Assembly: GCF_000429905.1 (NCBI RefSeq)
Contig: NZ_AUCT01000003.1
Span: 124,001-188,000 of the forward strand
Direction: 5' to 3'
DNA: 64,000 nt
Source of the DNA: Desulfatibacillum aliphaticivorans DSM 15576
GTDB lineage: Bacteria > Desulfobacterota > Desulfobacteria > Desulfobacterales > Desulfatibacillaceae
In this document: piece after piece, positions 42,571-51,815 of the stretch
Numbering within the stretch: the stretch's first letter is position 1
How the letters are laid out: each line of letters opens with the position of its first letter
The notes under the pieces: generated by a model
The model's input: only the letters and a program-made list of their open reading frames with translations
Database searches by the model: none
Told to the model about the DNA's origin: nothing
Program-made: the position numbers and the translations under genes

Positions 42571-44862
42571 GTGGCGCCATTTGTAAATTCAGACAGGGTT
42601 GATCTTCATCTAAAAATCATACAAGAGATCAGCGAGTTAATAAACCATGCCCAGGGATTGGATGCGGTCCTTTCCCAGGTGGTGGAGAAGATCGCCAAGT
42701 CTCTGCACTTTGACGTCGTGTCCATTTATATCTGGGATCCCACCCTGGAAAAACTGGTCATGCGGGGAAACTGGGGGCTTAACTTTGATCCGGGGACGTC
42801 CATCATGCTTTCGCCGGACGAGGGCATCACCGGCTCGGTTTTTTCCAGGCGCCGCGCCATTGCAGCCATGCCGGCCTCCAAGCATCCCGACTTTAAATAC
42901 TTCCCGGATTTGGGGGAAGATAAATACGAAGTATACATGGGCGTGCCCATTTTGCTCCAGAGAAAAGCCCTGGGAGTTCTGGTAGCCCAGACGGCCAGCA
43001 CCCGGCCCTTGCTGCCGGCTGAGCAAACCTTGTTCGAAATCGTGGCCTCCAGGCTGGCCGGACTCTTGGAAGTGGCGGACAGGCTGGAAAGGCTGGGGAC
43101 GGCCCCAGGGGCGGTTTCGGCCCGGAAGACCCTGCAAGGCAAGGGCGTGTCCGGCGGCCCGGGTATCGGCCCTGTGTACCTGTTTCGCGGGCTTCTGCAC
43201 AAAGTGCCGCTAAGCGGCTTCGCCGGCCAGGGCGTGCAGGAGGAAATGGACCGGTTTAAAATAGCCGCCAACGTGGCCAAGCAGGAGTTGAAAGATCTCT
43301 CCGCCGTCATGGCCAACGAGGGCAAGATTTCCTCCCACGACGCCGCTATTTTCGAGACCCACAGCATGATGCTGGAGGACGGCCTGTTTCTCCGGGAGAT
43401 CGAAGGCCTGATCACGGAAGGCAAGCTGTCCGCCGAGGAAGCGACGGCCAAAGGCGCGGAAAACGTGGCCCTTCGGTTCGAAAGCCGGGGCAATCCCATG
43501 CTCATGGAACGGGCCGTGGACGTCCGGGAAGTCGGAGAAAGAGTCCTGGCGGCCCTGTTCAAGCTGAGCGGCCGGAAAATCAAAATGGAATCCCCGGCCA
43601 TCGGCTGCGTTGTGGTCGCCAAAGACCTGGGGCCCGCGGCCGTGGCCCGGCTGGAAGGGAACAAGCCCGCGGCTATCATCACGGAGCGCGGCGGGGAAAA
43701 CTCCCATACCACCATCCTGGCCAGATCCATGGGCATCCCGGCTGTCGTCGGAGTGCAAGGCGCCACCAAGCTCTTGTCCTCGGGCCAGCAGGTCCTGGTG
43801 GACGGCGATACGGGTTTCGTCTTTGTGGAGCCCAACGCCGGGCTTATCGAAGAATACGAAAAAACCTTTGAAGAAAGCCGCCTGATTCAGGCGGAAATCA
43901 TCGCCAAGGCGCAGGAGTCCGACCTGCCCTATGGCTATCAGGTGGACGTGAACGTGGGCTTCCCCTCGGACGTGGCCACGGCCAAGGAACTGGGCATCGA
44001 GAATGTGGGCCTGTTCCGCACGGAATTCTCCTTCATGCGTTTTGACGGCTGGCCCACGGTGGAGGAGCAGATCGCCGTTTACCGGGAGGTGGGGGATCTT
44101 TTCCCCGGCGACATCACCGTGCGCACCCTGGATATCGGCGCGGACAAACGCCTGCCCTATTTCGCCTTTCCCGACGAAGCCAACCCCCTTTTGGGGCTTC
44201 GGTCCATCCGGTTTTCCATGGAATATCCGGACCTGTTCCGGGAGCAGATAAAAGCCATCCTCTCCCTGGTCAAACAAGGGCATCATTTTAGAATTCTGCT
44301 GCCCATGATCTCCCGCATCTGGGAAGTGGAGACCGCCCGGGAAATCCTGGAGGAAACCGTGACCGACCTGGCCATGCCCCCGGGCGCGGTCCCGCCCATG
44401 GGAATCATGGTGGAAGTGCCCGGCCTGTTCCACCAGTTGGAGGATTACAAGGACCTGGTGGACTTTTTCTCCGTGGGCACCAATGACCTGATCCAATATC
44501 TGCTGGCCGTGGACCGGGATTCCAGCGTGGTGGGGCATTTGTATTCCGGGTATCATCCTTCGGTTATCAGGATGATGAAAAGCCTCAAGGAAAAGGCCGA
44601 CTCCCTCAGAAAGGACATCGCCGTGTGCGGCGAAATGGCTTCCATCCCCGGCGGCGCCCTGGCCCTATGCGCTCTGGGCTATAGGCATTTTTCCGTGCCG
44701 CCCTTCCAGGCGCCGGGCGTCAGGTACCTGATCCAAAGCGTCACTCAGGACGTCCTGGATCAGGTGGCGGACACCATCCTGGGCCTGTCCCACGAAAAGG
44801 ACATCCGCGCCTACCTGGACCACTGCATCGAACAGATCGATCCTCTGCTGTTGGAGATTTAA
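42571..44862 (+). CDS. ptsP: Phosphoenolpyruvate-protein phosphotransferase with GAF domain (PtsP, EI-Ntr)
   Basis: 763 residues. An N-terminal GAF domain (1-165) is followed by PEP-utilising domains. The phosphorylated histidine is in GGENSHTTIL (His379). LFRTEFSFM and the later PEP-binding region SVGTNDLIQYLLAVDRDSS and VCGEMAS close the enzyme. It transfers phosphate from PEP to an HPr or NPr protein in the nitrogen-related PTS and may be gated by glutamine or other ligands through GAF. Translation starts at GTG 42571 with GAGGG upstream. No HPr or EIIA gene is adjacent. Confidence 0.94.
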   Translation: MAPFVNSDRVDLHLKIIQEISELINHAQGLDAVLSQVVEKIAKSLHFDVVSIYIWDPTLEKLVMRGNWGLNFDPGTSIMLSPDEGITGSVFSRRRAIAAMPASKHPDFKYFPDLGEDKYEVYMGVPILLQRKALGVLVAQTASTRPLLPAEQTLFEIVASRLAGLLEVADRLERLGTAPGAVSARKTLQGKGVSGGPGIGPVYLFRGLLHKVPLSGFAGQGVQEEMDRFKIAANVAKQELKDLSAVMANEGKISSHDAAIFETHSMMLEDGLFLREIEGLITEGKLSAEEATAKGAENVALRFESRGNPMLMERAVDVREVGERVLAALFKLSGRKIKMESPAIGCVVVAKDLGPAAVARLEGNKPAAIITERGGENSHTTILARSMGIPAVVGVQGATKLLSSGQQVLVDGDTGFVFVEPNAGLIEEYEKTFEESRLIQAEIIAKAQESDLPYGYQVDVNVGFPSDVATAKELGIENVGLFRTEFSFMRFDGWPTVEEQIAVYREVGDLFPGDITVRTLDIGADKRLPYFAFPDEANPLLGLRSIRFSMEYPDLFREQIKAILSLVKQGHHFRILLPMISRIWEVETAREILEETVTDLAMPPGAVPPMGIMVEVPGLFHQLEDYKDLVDFFSVGTNDLIQYLLAVDRDSSVVGHLYSGYHPSVIRMMKSLKEKADSLRKDIAVCGEMASIPGGALALCALGYRHFSVPPFQAPGVRYLIQSVTQDVLDQVADTILGLSHEKDIRAYLDHCIEQIDPLLLEI

Positions 44863-44984
44863 AAAGCATATTTAGGCTGCAAAGCCTTCCTGTTTGCGTC
44901 TTATTCGCCGCACGAAAACCTTGTCTTTAAGCAGGGCAAGCCCTGGCGCTGCATTGCGAATTTATTCTCTCAGACAAGGCAGCG

Positions 44985-45575
44985 GCATAGGCGCACAGAG
45001 GCTGTGCTTTCAGGACGCGCGGAGCGCATCCTGGGCAGGCACGGGGGCCTGCAACTACACTGCAAATAAAGCTGTTACGGCGAGAAGTGGATCTATTGGA
45101 TCCCCATAAGCCTACGCGTTTCAGGTAGGGGTTGGGTCTCCCAACCCTAAGGGCGGCTTGCCGCGCCGTTTTTCGGGTAGCCCAGGCACAGCAGTATCGT
45201 GCCTTGGTTGCTTTAGCAACAAAAGGCGCGGCCTAAGGGATTTTGAATATTGGGGAAGGCCGGCGGACGGAAGGTGCGGTTTAAGCCTATAGTTTTAATT
45301 GGATTCTTAACACCATGAAAATATTTCCATTTCAAATACTTATATATGCATTCCCACGCGAAGCGGGAGAACGATGGCTGGGTGTTGGGAAGGCCTTCCC
45401 TCCGATGGAGATTGTGGAGTTCTATTGATTTTAATGGTTTAAACTACATGTGCTTTGCACCCGGGCAGGATACTGCTCTGCCCGGGCTATCCACAAACAT
45501 TTTCAATAATTCAAAATAGTTGGTTATATGAAACATTGTTACCGCACAACTGGCTGTGCTTTGAACCGCTTCTGC
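44985..45575. repeat. Composite repeat block, order Y-X-(partial Y)
   Basis: Module Y (44985-45174) has GGCGCACAG, GCTGTGCTTT, GACGCGCGGAGCGC, GGGGGCCTGCAACTACACT and GGGTCTCCCAACCC. Module X (45181-45540) starts with the CCCAGGCACAGCAGTATCGT hairpin and ends with TTGGTTATATGAAACA. A diverged start of Y follows (CCGCACAACTGGCTGTGCTT, to about 45575). The same modules occur at 50404-50952 in the opposite order. The region 44863-45773 has no gene; beyond the block it holds only a TCATTCCCG-type fragment near 45630. Confidence 0.8.
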
Positions 45576-45773
45576 CGCTCGGGCGTCCATAGCTAATCCT
45601 TGCTCGGTCCTTCGCCTCTGTTCGTCATTCCCGTGGAGGGATTATGGCGGGATGATTGCTGCAGTTCGTAACCATCATGACATAATTCCGGAAACGGGAA
45701 CCCAGCGTCATATTTTCAAGCGCCTACAGCGATATGAGGATCAGCGAAGAAAAGACTTTCCAAGAAGCATTCT

Positions 45774-46883
45774 CTAAATCCGAAACGTCAACCCCCAATG
45801 CAGGCCGAAATCCGGGCTGTTGTCGTAGGCGATGATGTTTTCCAGGATTCCCAATTCCCAAACCAGGCGTCTGGTCAGGCGGCCTTTAAAGCCCAGGGTG
45901 ACTTCGTGGGAAGGCTCCTTGAATCCCCAAAGATTTTTACACGATCCTTCGGAATAAAGGTATTGCACCAAAAGGGAGGCGGACTCGTGGAAGCTCCATT
46001 CCAGGCCGGCCAGGAAGGAGGTTTGGGTGCGTTTGAATTCGATGGTTTCCATACGCGTGGACCCGTACCAGAAAAATCCGGGTACCAGGTAGCCATGAAA
46101 CCGGCCCATCTTTTTGGCCAGGGAAAACGAAACGCCCATGTCCACGGGAAAATCCCGCTCCATGTCAAAGGCGTTCCAGATATCATACCGAAAAGACAAG
46201 GAATAGGAAAAGGCGGGCCAGACCTTTCCGCCGGGGGTCAGGTTATGCTGCATGACCAGGGCTATGTTCTGGGAAAAGGCGCCTTTGCCGCCCTCCCAGG
46301 CTATTTTCTCCCTGCCGTCGGGAGTCCAGACGTCCACGTTCACCTCGCCGTAGGCGGCCTTGTCCCGGCCATCCTGGTCCAGATTCAGGGCGTCGTGAAA
46401 ATTTTTAATGAATCCGTCCAGCATGCCGTTCAGCATGCGCTGTTCTTCAAAGGAAAACTCAAACAAAATCTCGTGGAAGCGTCTGGAAACCGAAGCCGTG
46501 CTGTGCAGAGTTTCGTAATCCATGAAATATTTATTGGGCTCGTTCACCCAGGTGTTGGCCAAGGTTTGAGTCAGCCGGAATTCCCAGCTATGCACGTCCA
46601 GGGTGCTGGGGGTGCGGGGCAGCAACGCCAGACGCAGGGATTGAAACGGCGACTGGGAGGGCATGCGGAGCAGGCCGTAGCCCACGTTGGGGCCGGCCCA
46701 GGGTTTGAGGCGTTTGCTTGGCGTCGCTTCAGTTTTTTGAGAATATTCAGTTTCTTCCGGATCTGAGCTTTGGCCGGCCAAAGCCGTCTTAACCGGGCAA
46801 AGGGTAAGAAAAAGCGCGGCAGCAATGGCGGCAAAATGAAAAAGAAGGGGGCGTCCTTTGTATATATTCCGATAGGTTAACAT
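45774..46883 (-). CDS. DUF3187 outer-membrane protein
   Basis: 369 residues with a signal peptide (FAAIAAALFLTLCPVKTALA) and a beta-barrel-like mature part with amphipathic strands ending in LHWGLTFRI, an aromatic C-terminus typical of outer-membrane proteins. DUF3187 hallmarks seen are YFMDYETLHSTAS, GMLDGFIKNFHDALNLDQDGRD, SHEVTLGFKGRL and DNSPDFGLHWG. The family's function is unknown. No clear Shine-Dalgarno precedes the ATG. It is monocistronic, and lies beside a repeat block on its 3' side. Confidence 0.88.
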   Translation of the reverse strand: MLTYRNIYKGRPLLFHFAAIAAALFLTLCPVKTALAGQSSDPEETEYSQKTEATPSKRLKPWAGPNVGYGLLRMPSQSPFQSLRLALLPRTPSTLDVHSWEFRLTQTLANTWVNEPNKYFMDYETLHSTASVSRRFHEILFEFSFEEQRMLNGMLDGFIKNFHDALNLDQDGRDKAAYGEVNVDVWTPDGREKIAWEGGKGAFSQNIALVMQHNLTPGGKVWPAFSYSLSFRYDIWNAFDMERDFPVDMGVSFSLAKKMGRFHGYLVPGFFWYGSTRMETIEFKRTQTSFLAGLEWSFHESASLLVQYLYSEGSCKNLWGFKEPSHEVTLGFKGRLTRRLVWELGILENIIAYDNSPDFGLHWGLTFRI

Positions 46884-47022
46884 GCTTTATTAATATACTG
46901 TGAAGACGATTCCAGGCAAGAAAAACAAAGTTTTGATGGATAGATCAAAACGCTGCAGCAGTTTGCAGTAAAATTACTATTTAGCGGGATTGTTGAATTA
47001 GATCTTACAAAAAGGAGAAAAA

Positions 47023-47098
47023 TGGCGCGCCCGGTAGGAGTCGAACCTACGACTTCCAGTTCCGGAGACTGGCGCTCTATCCACTGAGCTACGGGCGC
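47023..47098 (-). tRNA. tRNA-Arg (anticodon CCG), CCA encoded
   Basis: Cloverleaf read by eye on the minus strand: acceptor GCGCCCG/CGGGCGC, D-arm GCTCAGTGGATAGAGC, anticodon stem CCAGT/ACTGG around CTCCGGA (anticodon CCG), T-arm GTAGGTTCGACTCCTAC, discriminator G and genomic CCA. It decodes CGG. It lies 48 bases downstream of folC on the same strand. Confidence 0.97.
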
Positions 47099-47146
47099 GT
47101 GAAAGGGGTTATATATGTCAGGAAGCCTTGAAAATCAAGCGGAAAA

Positions 47147-48481
47147 TCAACCCGGCCCCAGATTTCGCGGGGAAAGGGAGCTGAATGATTCATCCTGGAT
47201 CAGCCCCATGTCCTGCAAGGTCTGACGCGCTTCCCCCACGATGTAAAGGGAGCCTGCCACGACGATCACATCCGTATCCCTGGCGTTTTCCAGGGCGTAT
47301 TTTACGGCTTCTTCCACGCTGGGCTTTTCCACGAACCGGTCCTTTTTGTTGCGGATCAGGGGCGTCAGCTCTTTGGTCTCAACAGCCCGGCCTATTTTGG
47401 GGCGGGTGATGATGATCTTGGCGGCCAGGGCTTCCAGCATGGGCAGCATTTTCTTGTACGGCTTGTCGTCCAAAAAACCGGTGATGACCGTGACGTCCCG
47501 ATCTGCAAAAGTTTCGGCCAGGTATTTGGTCAAGACCTTCATGGCTGCCAGGTTGTGGGCGCCGTCCAAAATCACCATGGGGGATTTTTGGATGGTTTCC
47601 AGACGGCCGGGCCATTTGACCTGCTCCAGGCCGGCCTTGGCCTGCTCTTCCGTAATCTTGGCGCCCCTTTTCGTGAGCGCCTGGCAGCCGGCCAGGGCCA
47701 GGGAGGCGTTGGGAATCTGGTACTCGCCCTTCAGGCGGCATTGCAGGCCTTTCCAGGCGTGATCCTGACCGTAGAAATTAAAGCCCCCGCCCTGCAGGCG
47801 GCGGGTTTTGAAATCTTTGCCCATGCGATACAGGGGCGCCTCGTTCTCCGCGGCGGCCTTTTCCACGGCCTTGATGGCGTCGGGCTGGCGCACGCCCGTG
47901 ACCACGGGGACGCCCGGTTTGATGATCCCGGCTTTTTCGTACGCGATCTGGGCGATGGTATTGCCCAGATACATTTCGTGCTCCACGGATATGTTGGTAA
48001 TAATGCAGAGTTCCGGCTTCAGCACGTTGGTGGCGTCCAGGCGTCCGCCCATGCCGGTTTCCATGACCGCGTAATCCACGCCGGCTTTATCGAACGCATA
48101 CAGGGCCATGGCCGTGGTGTACTCGAAAAAGGTGGCGTGCCGCTCCAGTCCGGACACGCTTTTGACGGCCTGATAAGCCTCCAGCACCTCGTCATCCGAA
48201 ATGGGCCTGCCGTTAACCGTGAAGCGTTCGTTGATGTGCACCAGATGGGGCGAGGTGTACACCCCCACCTTGTATCCGGCGGCCTGGAGGATGGACGCCG
48301 TATTCTGGGCCACGGAGCCTTTTCCGTTGGTTCCGGCTATGTGGATGCATTGGATGCGCAGATGGGGATCGCCGATGCCTTTCAGCATGGCCGAAATGGT
48401 TTCCAAGCCCAGCTTGATGCCGAAGCGGCCCAGGGAGAATAACTCTTCCATGGCCTGATTGAATGCATTAATGTCTGTCAT
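47147..48481 (-). CDS. folC: Bifunctional folylpolyglutamate/dihydrofolate synthase
   Basis: 444 residues, the normal FolC length. The Mur-ligase-like ATP site is AGTNGKGSV, and YTSPHLVHINERF is the family signature; METGMGGRLDATN and ILDGAHN follow. It adds glutamates to folates (and to dihydropteroate), needed for C1 metabolism, which in acetogenic or Wood-Ljungdahl users is central. The ribosome site before ATG 48481 is weak. It follows rpsU with a terminator between them. Confidence 0.96.
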   Translation of the reverse strand: MTDINAFNQAMEELFSLGRFGIKLGLETISAMLKGIGDPHLRIQCIHIAGTNGKGSVAQNTASILQAAGYKVGVYTSPHLVHINERFTVNGRPISDDEVLEAYQAVKSVSGLERHATFFEYTTAMALYAFDKAGVDYAVMETGMGGRLDATNVLKPELCIITNISVEHEMYLGNTIAQIAYEKAGIIKPGVPVVTGVRQPDAIKAVEKAAAENEAPLYRMGKDFKTRRLQGGGFNFYGQDHAWKGLQCRLKGEYQIPNASLALAGCQALTKRGAKITEEQAKAGLEQVKWPGRLETIQKSPMVILDGAHNLAAMKVLTKYLAETFADRDVTVITGFLDDKPYKKMLPMLEALAAKIIITRPKIGRAVETKELTPLIRNKKDRFVEKPSVEEAVKYALENARDTDVIVVAGSLYIVGEARQTLQDMGLIQDESFSSLSPRNLGPG

Positions 48482-48519
48482 TACTCAATATCCGATTAAC
48501 TTTTTTTAAGTCCGCCAAC

Positions 48520-48551
48520 AAAAAAAAGCAGGGGCGCAAGGCCCCTGCTTG
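48520..48551 (-). terminator. Intrinsic terminator after rpsU
   Basis: AAGCAGGGGC/GCCCCTGCTT, a 10-bp stem with a 5-base loop (48526-48550), followed on the minus strand by a run of U (A-run 48520-48527 on the plus strand). It lies between rpsU and folC. Confidence 0.92.
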
Positions 48552-48577
48552 AGTGTGCTGCACTTGGCGTCGCAGGT

Positions 48578-48790
48578 TTAGCGGCGGCCCCTGGACCGGG
48601 CCTTTCTGGCTGCGGAGCGAAGACGCCTGACCGACTCGCGCTGCTTGCGCCGGCGGCTTTCGCTGGGCTTTTCATAGGCTTTTTTCATTTTAAGCCTGCG
48701 GAAAAGCCCGTCATTTTGAATTTTTTTCTTCAAAACGCGCATGGCCTTTTCCAGGTCATTGTCAAAGACTTTGACCTCAAGATCCTTCAC
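48578..48790 (-). CDS. rpsU: 30S ribosomal protein S21 (bS21)
   Basis: 70 very basic residues from GTG 48790. VFDNDLEKAMRVLKKKIQND and KKAYEKPSESRRRKQ match bS21, which sits near the anti-Shine-Dalgarno of 16S rRNA. The start is uncertain: GTG 48790 gives the family-like N-terminus, while in-frame TTG codons at 48799 and 48808 are alternatives, with a GGGGG tract just upstream. It has its own terminator. Confidence 0.93.
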   Translation of the reverse strand: MKDLEVKVFDNDLEKAMRVLKKKIQNDGLFRRLKMKKAYEKPSESRRRKQRESVRRLRSAARKARSRGRR

Positions 48791-48995
48791 GTTTCCCAAG
48801 ACTCTCAACCCCCTTTCATATGGAGATTATCAGTCTGAGCGCCATAGCACGGCGCTAGATTGAAAACAACAAAAAAGGGCGGGCCCAGGATGGCCGGGGC
48901 CGTTTTTTCGGGCGCGATGCTTCCGCCCAGCCCATTTTATTAGGAACGGGCCGAATCGCTCCCGTCAGTTAGGGAAAAATCCCTGAAAAACCTGC

Positions 48996-49673
48996 TTATC
49001 CCAGTTTGCCGACCAGCTCTTCGGTCACTTCGGGAACGCTGGGTTCGCCGTTCAGGGTGACGTATTTCAGGGAGCCGTCTTTTTCGGCGATGGCTTTGAA
49101 ATAGTAAGCGGAGGCCAGTGTGCCGGTGTCGGTGTCGTAATAGATGTTGTGGCGCTTATCGATGGCGTCTTCATCCTGATCGTCGGAGCGGGCGCTCAGG
49201 GCGCCGCCGCACACGCGGCATTTGTCTCCATCGGGCTTGATGGCGTCGATGAAAATATTGTTGGGATGGTTGTTGTCGTTTTCGCAAAGCCTGCGGCCCA
49301 TGATGCGGTTCTTGGCGATCTGGCGGTCCAGGATCATCTCGATGACAACGTCCAGAGCCATGCCGGCTTCCTTCAGGGCTTCGTCCAGTTTGATGGCCTG
49401 TTCCTTGCTGCGGGGGAATCCGTCCAGCAGCCAGCCGTTGCCGCAGTCGTCAGCCTGGAGACGGCCCAGGATCATGGGGATGGTGATTTCGTCAGGAACC
49501 AGGTCGCCCCTGTCGATGTATTCCTTGGCTTTCTTGCCGATTTCAGTGCCCTTGGAAATATTTTCGCGGAAGATAGCTCCGGATTCAATGTGCGGAATGT
49601 TGTACTTACCCTTTACGATAGAGCCCTGGGTGCCCTTGCCGCTGCCGTTGGGGCCAAAAAACAGTATTCTCAT
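48996..49673 (-). CDS. adk: Adenylate kinase
   Basis: 225 residues. The P-loop is GPNGSGKGT, and IESGAIFRENIS, DGFPRS and GRLQADDCGNGW follow. The lid region contains a CXXC pair (CRVCGG) and an unusual Asn/Asp-rich stretch, so it is a zinc-lid-like variant distinct from the E. coli enzyme. It equilibrates AMP, ADP and ATP. AAAGGAG precedes the start, and a good sigma-70 promoter stands about 80 bases upstream. Confidence 0.94.
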   Translation of the reverse strand: MRILFFGPNGSGKGTQGSIVKGKYNIPHIESGAIFRENISKGTEIGKKAKEYIDRGDLVPDEITIPMILGRLQADDCGNGWLLDGFPRSKEQAIKLDEALKEAGMALDVVIEMILDRQIAKNRIMGRRLCENDNNHPNNIFIDAIKPDGDKCRVCGGALSARSDDQDEDAIDKRHNIYYDTDTGTLASAYYFKAIAEKDGSLKYVTLNGEPSVPEVTEELVGKLG

Positions 49674-49750
49674 CTTGGTAAAACTCCTTTCATGGGTTTA
49701 GGCGGCTGAATTGTCGCCGTGAATAACTTCACAAATTGATCCAGCAAATT

Positions 49751-49779
49751 TTTCTAATGAAATGGACTTTTATTGTCAA
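49751..49779 (-). promoter_or_regulatory. Sigma-70 promoter for adk
   Basis: On the minus strand TTGACA (49774-49779) is followed after 17 bases by TAGAAA (49751-49756), about 78 bases before the adk start. It is divergent from the promoter at 49844-49872. Confidence 0.6.
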
Positions 49780-49843
49780 GGCGAGAATGACTTTAGAGGC
49801 CCAAGTTTTTTTGTTTTTCGTTAAAAAATCCTCCGGGGCGTTC

Positions 49844-49872
49844 TTGACAAGCCGGAGCATAGGGGATATAAA
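49844..49872 (+). promoter_or_regulatory. Near-consensus sigma-70 promoter for the bS22-like gene
   Basis: TTGACA (49844-49849), a 17-base spacer and TATAAA (49867-49872), about 40 bases before the start codon. It is the best housekeeping promoter seen in the window, consistent with a highly expressed ribosomal gene. Confidence 0.85.
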
Positions 49873-49912
49873 GCCTCTTTTGTAAAGATTAACTTCTAGA
49901 GGAGGTGATCCA

Positions 49913-50011
49913 TTGGGAAGCGTCATTAAAAAACGTAGAAAGAAAATGCGCAAGCATAAACACCGCAAACTCCTTGCCCGTACCCGGCACCAGAGGAGAA
50001 AGGGCAAGTAA
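49913..50011 (+). CDS. AURKAIP1/COX24-domain (bS22/mS38-like) small ribosomal protein
   Basis: A 32-residue, extremely basic peptide beginning MGSVIKKRRKKMRKHKHRKL and rich in Arg/Lys throughout. This matches the AURKAIP1/COX24 (mS38) mini-protein family, seen as bS22 in some bacterial small subunits. It starts at TTG 49913, directly behind GGAGGTGATC, an essentially perfect anti-16S match, and is driven by the near-consensus promoter at 49844. A terminator follows at once. It is too short for most gene finders, but every expression signal supports it. Confidence 0.92.
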   Translation: MGSVIKKRRKKMRKHKHRKLLARTRHQRRKGK

Positions 50012-50026
50012 ATTATATTTGGTGTA

Positions 50027-50070
50027 AAGGATGGGAAAAGGCGCGCTCGCGTCCCTGGCCCATCCTTTTT
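50027..50070 (+). terminator. Intrinsic terminator after the bS22-like gene
   Basis: AAGGATGGG/CCCATCCTT stem (50027-50035 with 50059-50067) with a GC-rich loop and TTTTT at the end, 17 bases after the stop. Confidence 0.85.
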
Positions 50071-50187
50071 CACCCGTTTCCCCAAGAGCACGGCATTAGG
50101 GTCCATAGGACGCCTGACCAATCCAGGCGCCGTCACTCCATGGGGGATGCGGGTTTTTTTACCGCCCTATTCGCTAAAAGAATCCAC

Positions 50188-50232
50188 AAAAGGCGCAACC
50201 GACCAATTAATACCGGTCTGGTGCGCCTTTTT
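50188..50232. terminator. Second terminator-like hairpin, bidirectional in form
   Basis: AAAAGGCGCA-ACCGACC facing GGTCTGG-TGCGCCTTTTT around AATTAATA. The long stem has A-run and T-run flanks and could stop transcription from either side. No gene ends here other than the bS22 unit, so it may be a backup or belong to the start of the repeat block. Confidence 0.7.
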
Positions 50233-50403
50233 GCGTTTAAAGGGCCGTGCGCCGAATTCCTATTGGATTCCGGGGATTGGCCTCCTTTGCCAACTTGCGA
50301 TTAGAGAAGTTAAAAAAGCAGGAAACGTCCAACGGCTAAAATCATGCTGAAGCGGCGGCTCCCCGTTGGGGCCTTGCGACAGGTTGCCCCAATTTTGTGG
50401 TGG

Positions 50404-50952
50404 CCCAGGCACAGCAGTACCATGCCTGGGTTCAAAAGAACAAAAGGCGCGGCCGGGAAAGGTTGTTGAATCGGGCACGGCCGGCGGGCGAAAAGTGCGG
50501 GGTGAGGTTGATTTCTTGAGGTTGTAAACTGAGTTCTCAACGCCTTGAAATTGAATTAATTTCTAATACTTATATATGCATTCCCACGCGAAGCATGGGA
50601 ACAAGGGCCGGGTGTTGGGGAGGCCTTCCTTTTGATAGGAATTCTGTTGACGGTATAGGTTTGAACTGCATGTGCTTCGCACCCGGGCAGGATACTGCTC
50701 TGCCCGGGCTACCCACGAATATCCTGTATAATTCAAGATAGTTGGTTTTATGAAACAATATAGGCGCACAGCTTGCTGTGCTTTGGAACGCGCGGAGCGC
50801 GTTCCTTGGCAGGCGCCGGGGGCCTGCAACTACACTACGAATGAAGCCGTTACAGCGATGGGCGCCTCTGCAGGTCTTTAATACGCCTATGCGTTGGGGG
50901 TAGGGAGTGGGTCTCCCAACCCAAAAAGCGGCTTGCCGCAGCCTCTTTTTTT
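50404..50952. repeat. Composite repeat block, order X-Y
   Basis: Module X (50404-50760) and module Y (50761-50952) are directly joined. X shares with 45181-45540 the CCCAGGCACAGCAGTA hairpin, AAAAGGCGCGGCC, GGCCGGCGG, TATATATGCATTCCCACGCG, CACCCGGGCAGGATACTGCT and the GTTGGTT-ATGAAACA end. Y shares with 44985-45174 GGCGCACAG, GGGGGCCTGCAACTACACT, GGGTCTCCCAACCC and GCGGCTTGCCGC. No coding frame is conserved between the copies. Confidence 0.8.
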
Positions 50953-50977
50953 TCGAATAGGTCTCTCAAATCGCCAA

Positions 50978-51478
50978 TCACACGCAATCCTCGGACAAGC
51001 GGACGGTGACGGACTCCCGGCAGTCGGAAAGCTTCCGCCATTTGACGCCCGCCATTTCCAGCATGGTCTTGGAGGCCCTCACGATGTCCGTTTCCGCGTA
51101 CTTGTCCGAAAGATAGACGATTTCCTTGATTCCGGACTGAATGATGATTTTTGCGCATTCGTTGCAGGGAAACAAGGCCACATACAGGGTGCAGCCCTCC
51201 AGGTCCGACACGATGCTGTTCAGGATGGCGTTCAGTTCTGCATGGCAGACATAGGCGTATTTGGTGTCCAGGGCGCCGCCCTCCCGGGCCCAGGGCAGTT
51301 CGTCGTCCGAGCAGCCGGTGGGAAAGCCGTTGTATCCGATCCCCACAATCTTCTTCTTGCGATTCACCACGCAGGCGCCCACTTGGGTGTTGGGGTCCTT
51401 GCTTCGCTGGGCCGACAGACAGGCCACGCCCATGAAATATTCATCCCAGGTCAGATAGTCTCGTCTTTTTTCGCTCAT
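50978..51478 (-). CDS. Deoxycytidylate (dCMP) deaminase
   Basis: 166 residues from ATG 51478, which follows AAGGG; a longer frame is not supported. Zinc-site motifs are YVCHAELNAI (His and Glu) and PCNECAK (two Cys). It has the family N-terminus (DEYFMGVACLSAQRSKDPNTQVGACVV) of ComEB/dCMP deaminases. It supplies dUMP for thymidylate synthesis and may be allosterically controlled by dCTP/dTTP. It is divergent from rsgA. A repeat block borders its 3' end. Confidence 0.94.
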   Translation of the reverse strand: MSEKRRDYLTWDEYFMGVACLSAQRSKDPNTQVGACVVNRKKKIVGIGYNGFPTGCSDDELPWAREGGALDTKYAYVCHAELNAILNSIVSDLEGCTLYVALFPCNECAKIIIQSGIKEIVYLSDKYAETDIVRASKTMLEMAGVKWRKLSDCRESVTVRLSEDCV

Positions 51479-51815
51479 AACACCCTTGATTTTAATTGAA
51501 AAATTAAAAAATCGGCCCAAGGCCCGCACAGGGCGGCCGCCATTAATCCGTGCGCTTTTAAAAGGAACCCATTTGGTTTTCCAAAAGGGAATCTCACTTT
51601 AACACACCGTTTTAAGAAACTCAAGCAACGGAGAATATTGCATATACGCCTGCCTGCAAAAAATTTCCGGCCGCCGTTGCCCGGCAACGGTTGACAAGCG
51701 GCCGCCCATCCTGCTATTGCACGGCCTTCAGGGACGCCCTTTGTCCCCTAATATTACTCAACCATGGCGCTCCCCGCGCTTATGGAGGTTTTTTGTTCAA
51801 TAGTATGCAAATGGA

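Noticed and set aside
45798..46766. Long plus-strand frame across the DUF3187 gene
   Set aside because: Antisense shadow. The leftward frame has a signal peptide and the complete DUF3187 motif set.
48840..48960. Terminator after adk (GGCCC/GGGCC before a U-run)
   Set aside because: Only a five-base stem with an uncertain loop. Not strong enough to list as a feature.
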